Shown here: positions 6,031 through 7,658 of the stretch, in pieces
How the letters are laid out: the number at the start of each line of letters is the position of its first letter
Numbering within the stretch: the stretch's first letter is position 1
Source of the DNA: Caldifarciminota bacterium UBA3079
GTDB taxonomy: Bacteria > Hydrothermota > Tepidihabitantia > Tepidihabitantales > Tepidihabitantaceae
Reading direction: 5' to 3'
DNA: 7,658 nucleotides
NCBI GenBank assembly: GCA_002366635.1
Contig: DFBN01000136.1
Span: forward strand, 1-7,658
Notes under the pieces: generated by a model
What the model was told of the DNA's origin: nothing
What the model saw: only the letters and a program-made list of their open reading frames with translations
Databases searched by the model: none
Translations under genes and position numbers: made by a program

Positions 6031-7108
6031 GCATCAACCGCCTAATATTGCGCAAAAAAGGCCGGACAACCAAACCATGCTCAGTCACAAAACCGGTAAT
6101 ATACCGTGCAAAGGTAATATCAAAAGCCGGATTGAAAACCGGTATCGCATCCGGCGCAACCCGAATCCCTTTGAGACTTCTTACCTCTTTATCCGACCGC
6201 TCTTCGATAACGATATCATCACCTCTGGCACATCCGATGTCAAAACTGGTAGTAGGCGCAACAACATAAAAAGGCTTATGCCATTCCCGTGCCAGGACCG
6301 CAAGCATCCTTGTTCCGACCTTATTGGCAGTATCACCATTTGCGGCAATCCGGTCGGCACCGACAATAACGATATTGCATTTCTCCATCACTGTAGCTGC
6401 GGCACTGTCAACAATCAAAGTAGCTGCGATACCAGCCCGGACCAGTTCCGATGCGGTAAGCCGGGCCCCTTGCAGCAATGGCCTGGTTTCACAGGCATAT
6501 ACATGTGGCCGTTTCCCTTCAAGATAACTCTGAAACACCACGCCTAAAGCAGTGCCAAGACCAGGTGCTGCCAATGCACCGGTATTACAAATTGTAAGGA
6601 TACCGGCATCCTTAGTTATCAACCTTGCACCGTATCGTGCAATCGCCCGGGAATTTGCAATCTCTTCCGATTCAATCCTCTGCGCTTCGTTCTGAACATT
6701 CGCCCTTAATCCATTTGGGTCCGGGCCGGATTCTTTAATAACTTTTCTAATCCTCTGAACCGCCCATTTGAGATTGACCGCTGTCGGTCGCGCCTGCCCA
6801 ATCATCTTTGCCGCCCGGCACAGACGGAAACGCAGCCTTGCATCATGTAGTCTGAATGCCTCAACTGCGAGTCCGTATGCAGCCGCAACCCCGATATTTG
6901 GTGCGCCCCGAACCGCCAGACTCTTAATCGCCCTGGCTGTTTCAGAAGCATTATGCAACCGGATATATCTGACTCTGACCGGCAGCAGTCTCTGGTCAAT
7001 GATTTTCAGTTGGTGATTGGAATAAATTACCGCCCTCAGAAGAAAGGAGGGGAGCTTGCTCCCCCCCCTATCTTTTTCCGGCTTATCTCCTCTTTCTGTT
7101 AACAGCAT
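6020..7108 (-). CDS. mtnA: S-methyl-5-thioribose-1-phosphate isomerase (MtnA)
   Basis: This enzyme converts 5-methylthioribose-1-phosphate to methylthioribulose-1-phosphate in the methionine salvage pathway; it belongs to the eIF2B-related isomerase family and acts in the cytoplasm. Numbered from the ATG at 7108 (362 aa): KIIDQRLLP 35-43, VRGAPNIGVAAAYG 66-79, CNTGALA 174-180 with catalytic Cys174, ETRPLLQGARLTA 207-219, GADRIAANGDTANKVGT 250-266 with catalytic Asp252, and NPAFD 326-330. The motif set matches MtnA rather than the ribose-1,5-bisphosphate isomerase or eIF2B branches. The start is doubtful. The ATG at 7108 lies inside the HU gene and adds about 24 residues not typical of the family, encoded across a hairpin and a G8 run. 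Family alignment puts the natural start near residues 24-28, where only CTG (7037-7039) or ATT (7025-7027) exist; the ATT has GAGGG 5 nt upstream. The gene lies between HU and the methyltransferase and overlaps the latter. Confidence 0.93.
   Translation of the reverse strand: MLLTERGDKPEKDRGGSKLPSFLLRAVIYSNHQLKIIDQRLLPVRVRYIRLHNASETARAIKSLAVRGAPNIGVAAAYGLAVEAFRLHDARLRFRLCRAAKMIGQARPTAVNLKWAVQRIRKVIKESGPDPNGLRANVQNEAQRIESEEIANSRAIARYGARLITKDAGILTICNTGALAAPGLGTALGVVFQSYLEGKRPHVYACETRPLLQGARLTASELVRAGIAATLIVDSAAATVMEKCNIVIVGADRIAANGDTANKVGTRMLAVLAREWHKPFYVVAPTTSFDIGCARGDDIVIEERSDKEVRSLKGIRVAPDAIPVFNPAFDITFARYITGFVTEHGLVVRPFLRNIRRLMHDS
7046..7069 (-). terminator. G/C-rich hairpin between HU and the mtnA core, possible weak terminator or attenuator
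   Basis: GGGGAGC (7049-7055) and GCTCCCC (7058-7064) form a 7-bp perfect stem, more realistically 6 bp with a 4-nt loop. It can extend by two G-C pairs past one mismatch using the eight C's at 7061-7068. On the minus strand it follows the HU stop by about 15 nt and is trailed by TCCTTTCTTCT, which is pyrimidine-rich but a poor U-tract. It could end or reduce transcription after HU and so lower mtnA expression. On the plus strand it is followed by TATCTTTTT, but no plus gene needs it. Confidence 0.4.
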
Positions 7109-7367
7109 CCTTCAGCGACTTGCCCGCTTTGAACACGGGTCTCTTGCTCGCCGGGATTCTAATCGCCTTGCCGGTCTGAGGGTTCCGGCCCATACGAGCC
7201 TTTGCCTTTCTGACCAGGAAGGTGCCGAAACCGACAAGAGGAACGCGGCCGCCCTTTTTCAGCTCTGTGGTAACAGTGCCCACAAAAGTATTAAGGGAAA
7301 GACCCGCTGCTTTCTTGGAGATACCGGCTTCTTTGGCGATTTTAGCAACGATCTGCTCCTTAGTCAT
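7083..7367 (-). CDS. hup: HU-family nucleoid DNA-binding protein
   Basis: A 94-residue histone-like protein that binds and bends DNA as a dimer on the nucleoid. The HU/IHF family usually has about 90 residues, so it is full length. With the ATG at 7365-7367 as residue 1 it shows the N-terminal helical region (MTKEQIVAKIAKEAG, ISKKAA), GFGTF (46-50), the DNA-minor-groove beta arm with RNPQTGK (61-67; Pro63 would be the intercalating residue), and the terminal KAGKSLKDAV helix with a basic NRKRR tail. The ATG is chosen over a GTG at 7374-7376 because GGAGG at 7376-7380 sits 8 nt before the ATG but overlaps the GTG. The GTG choice would give 97 residues. HU rather than IHF is inferred from overall similarity. 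It is the first gene after a strong-looking promoter and probably the most highly expressed gene of this operon. Confidence 0.96.
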   Translation of the reverse strand: MTKEQIVAKIAKEAGISKKAAGLSLNTFVGTVTTELKKGGRVPLVGFGTFLVRKAKARMGRNPQTGKAIRIPASKRPVFKAGKSLKDAVNRKRR

Positions 7368-7658
7368 ACTATCCACCTCCTTTTTGTAAAAAACTTGCCA
7401 CTGACAACAGCCCGACCGGTGAAACCAGAAACCTCAAAACGGGTGCACCGCTGGTATTCACCCTGGAACGCAGCCATCGTAGTGGCATTACCCTCAGAAT
7501 ATACAGGGGTCTGCCGACTTGTCAAGCGGAAAATGCAGTATTCAAAGGGTTTTCCCGGCGCCTGGCCTGGCGAAACCTTGTCTGGCAAATGTTTCCCAAA
7601 CCGGTCAGTCAGCGAATCAGCAGTACCTTGTGCGGCCGGGTTTGAAACCCGCTCATTG
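7364..7658 (-). CDS. Doubtful minus-strand open frame reaching the window edge and stopping on the HU start codon
   Basis: One minus-strand frame has no stop from the window edge to a TGA at 7364-7366 that overlaps the HU ATG (ATGA arrangement), about 97 codons. A TTG at 7588 and an ATG at 7477 are internal possible starts. I do not recognise the product. The last residues include RRW, encoded by the HU Shine-Dalgarno itself. The frame runs through the putative HU promoter, so either a gene tail contains that promoter, a short leader peptide is translated from the ATG at 7477, or the openness is chance. The ATGA overlap favours a real link; lack of any recognisable motif argues against one. 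Confidence 0.22.
   Translation of the reverse strand, partial: NERVSNPAAQGTADSLTDRFGKHLPDKVSPGQAPGKPFEYCIFRLTSRQTPVYSEGNATTMAAFQGEYQRCTRFEVSGFTGRAVVSGKFFTKRRWIV
7375..7380 (-). promoter_or_regulatory. Shine-Dalgarno of the HU gene
   Basis: On the minus strand GGAGGT (plus-strand ACCTCC) precedes the ATG at 7367 by about 7-8 nt after an A-run. Because it overlaps the upstream in-frame GTG (7374-7376), it decides in favour of the ATG start. Confidence 0.9.
7498..7525 (-). promoter_or_regulatory. Sigma70-type promoter upstream of HU
   Basis: On the minus strand a consensus -35 box TTGACA (plus positions 7520-7525) is followed by a 16-nt spacer and a -10 box TATATT (7498-7503). Transcription would start near 7491, giving a leader of about 124 nt before the HU ATG. 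This is the only convincing promoter I see in the window and probably drives HU, mtnA and the methyltransferase. It was found by eye, without scoring. Confidence 0.75.
7637..7651. repeat. Short perfect inverted repeat near the window edge
   Basis: CGGGTTT and AAACCCG flank a single G, forming a 15-nt palindrome-like element. A hairpin with so small a loop would lose some closing pairs, and no T-run follows on either strand, so it is not a convincing terminator. It could be an operator-like site or part of a coding sequence. Confidence 0.35.

Noticed and set aside
6029..6547. Plus-strand open frame of 172 codons opposite mtnA
   Set aside because: It lies antisense to the most conserved MtnA motifs, and the translated product has no recognisable family.
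7374..7376. GTG start for HU giving a 97-residue protein
   Set aside because: The codon overlaps the Shine-Dalgarno; the ATG at 7367 has correct spacing and gives the usual HU N-terminus.
7630..7658. GGGTTTCAAACCC on the minus strand, considered as a tRNA T-arm
   Set aside because: The loop lacks the TTC-purine-A order expected of a T-arm, no acceptor stem or anticodon arm can be drawn, and there is no CCA.
1..7658. A novel defence, mobile or CRISPR-like system
   Set aside because: I saw no direct repeat arrays, transposase, integrase, nuclease, toxin-antitoxin or reverse transcriptase motifs on either strand; the genes fit secretion and metabolism.

Overview
The window suggests a Gram-negative-type bacterium related to the Fibrobacteres-Chlorobi-Bacteroidetes (FCB) group or an uncultured candidate phylum near it, such as WOR-3/Stahlbacteria. 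This is inferred from protein style: three consecutive large extracellular proteins carry type IX-secretion-like C-terminal sorting domains, next to a lipoprotein cyclophilin and ordinary bacterial HU, MtnA and homocysteine methyltransferase genes. Base composition looks close to 50% GC. No marker gene allows firm placement.

Left part (1-5124, plus strand): four tightly packed genes in one direction. (i) The 3' end of a gene whose surviving product is a sorting domain. (ii) A 749-residue secreted protein with a kelch propeller, a CARDB-like region, a nidogen-like beta domain and a sorting domain. (iii) A 654-residue secreted M14 zinc carboxypeptidase with all metal and catalytic residues present, a carboxypeptidase-regulatory-like domain, a second beta-rich domain and a sorting domain. 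(iv) A lipoprotein cyclophilin-type peptidyl-prolyl isomerase whose GTG start shares one base with the stop of (iii). Gaps are 23 nt, 4 nt and -1 nt, so this is almost certainly one operon; its promoter lies upstream of the window. It ends at a perfect 12-bp hairpin with a TTCG loop and six T's (5140-5174).

Right part (5137-7525, minus strand): a convergent operon reading HU -> mtnA -> homocysteine S-methyltransferase. It is driven by a good sigma70-type promoter (7498-7525) upstream of HU. The two enzymes belong to sulfur/methyl metabolism: MtnA isomerises methylthioribose-1-phosphate in methionine salvage, and the methyltransferase makes methionine from homocysteine. The genes are compressed: the methyltransferase start overlaps the mtnA end by 11 nt, and the plus-strand terminator hairpin lies inside the methyltransferase 3' coding end.

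Far right (7526-7658): no confident gene. One minus-strand frame stays open from the window edge through the HU promoter and leader and stops on the HU start codon. It is either the tail of an upstream gene or chance.

I found no CRISPR array, transposon, tRNA/rRNA, phage module or recognisable defence system. The most interesting points are the three adjacent sorting-domain proteins coupled to a periplasm-facing prolyl isomerase, the hairpin and G8 tract at the uncertain mtnA start, and the terminator that doubles as protein C-terminus.
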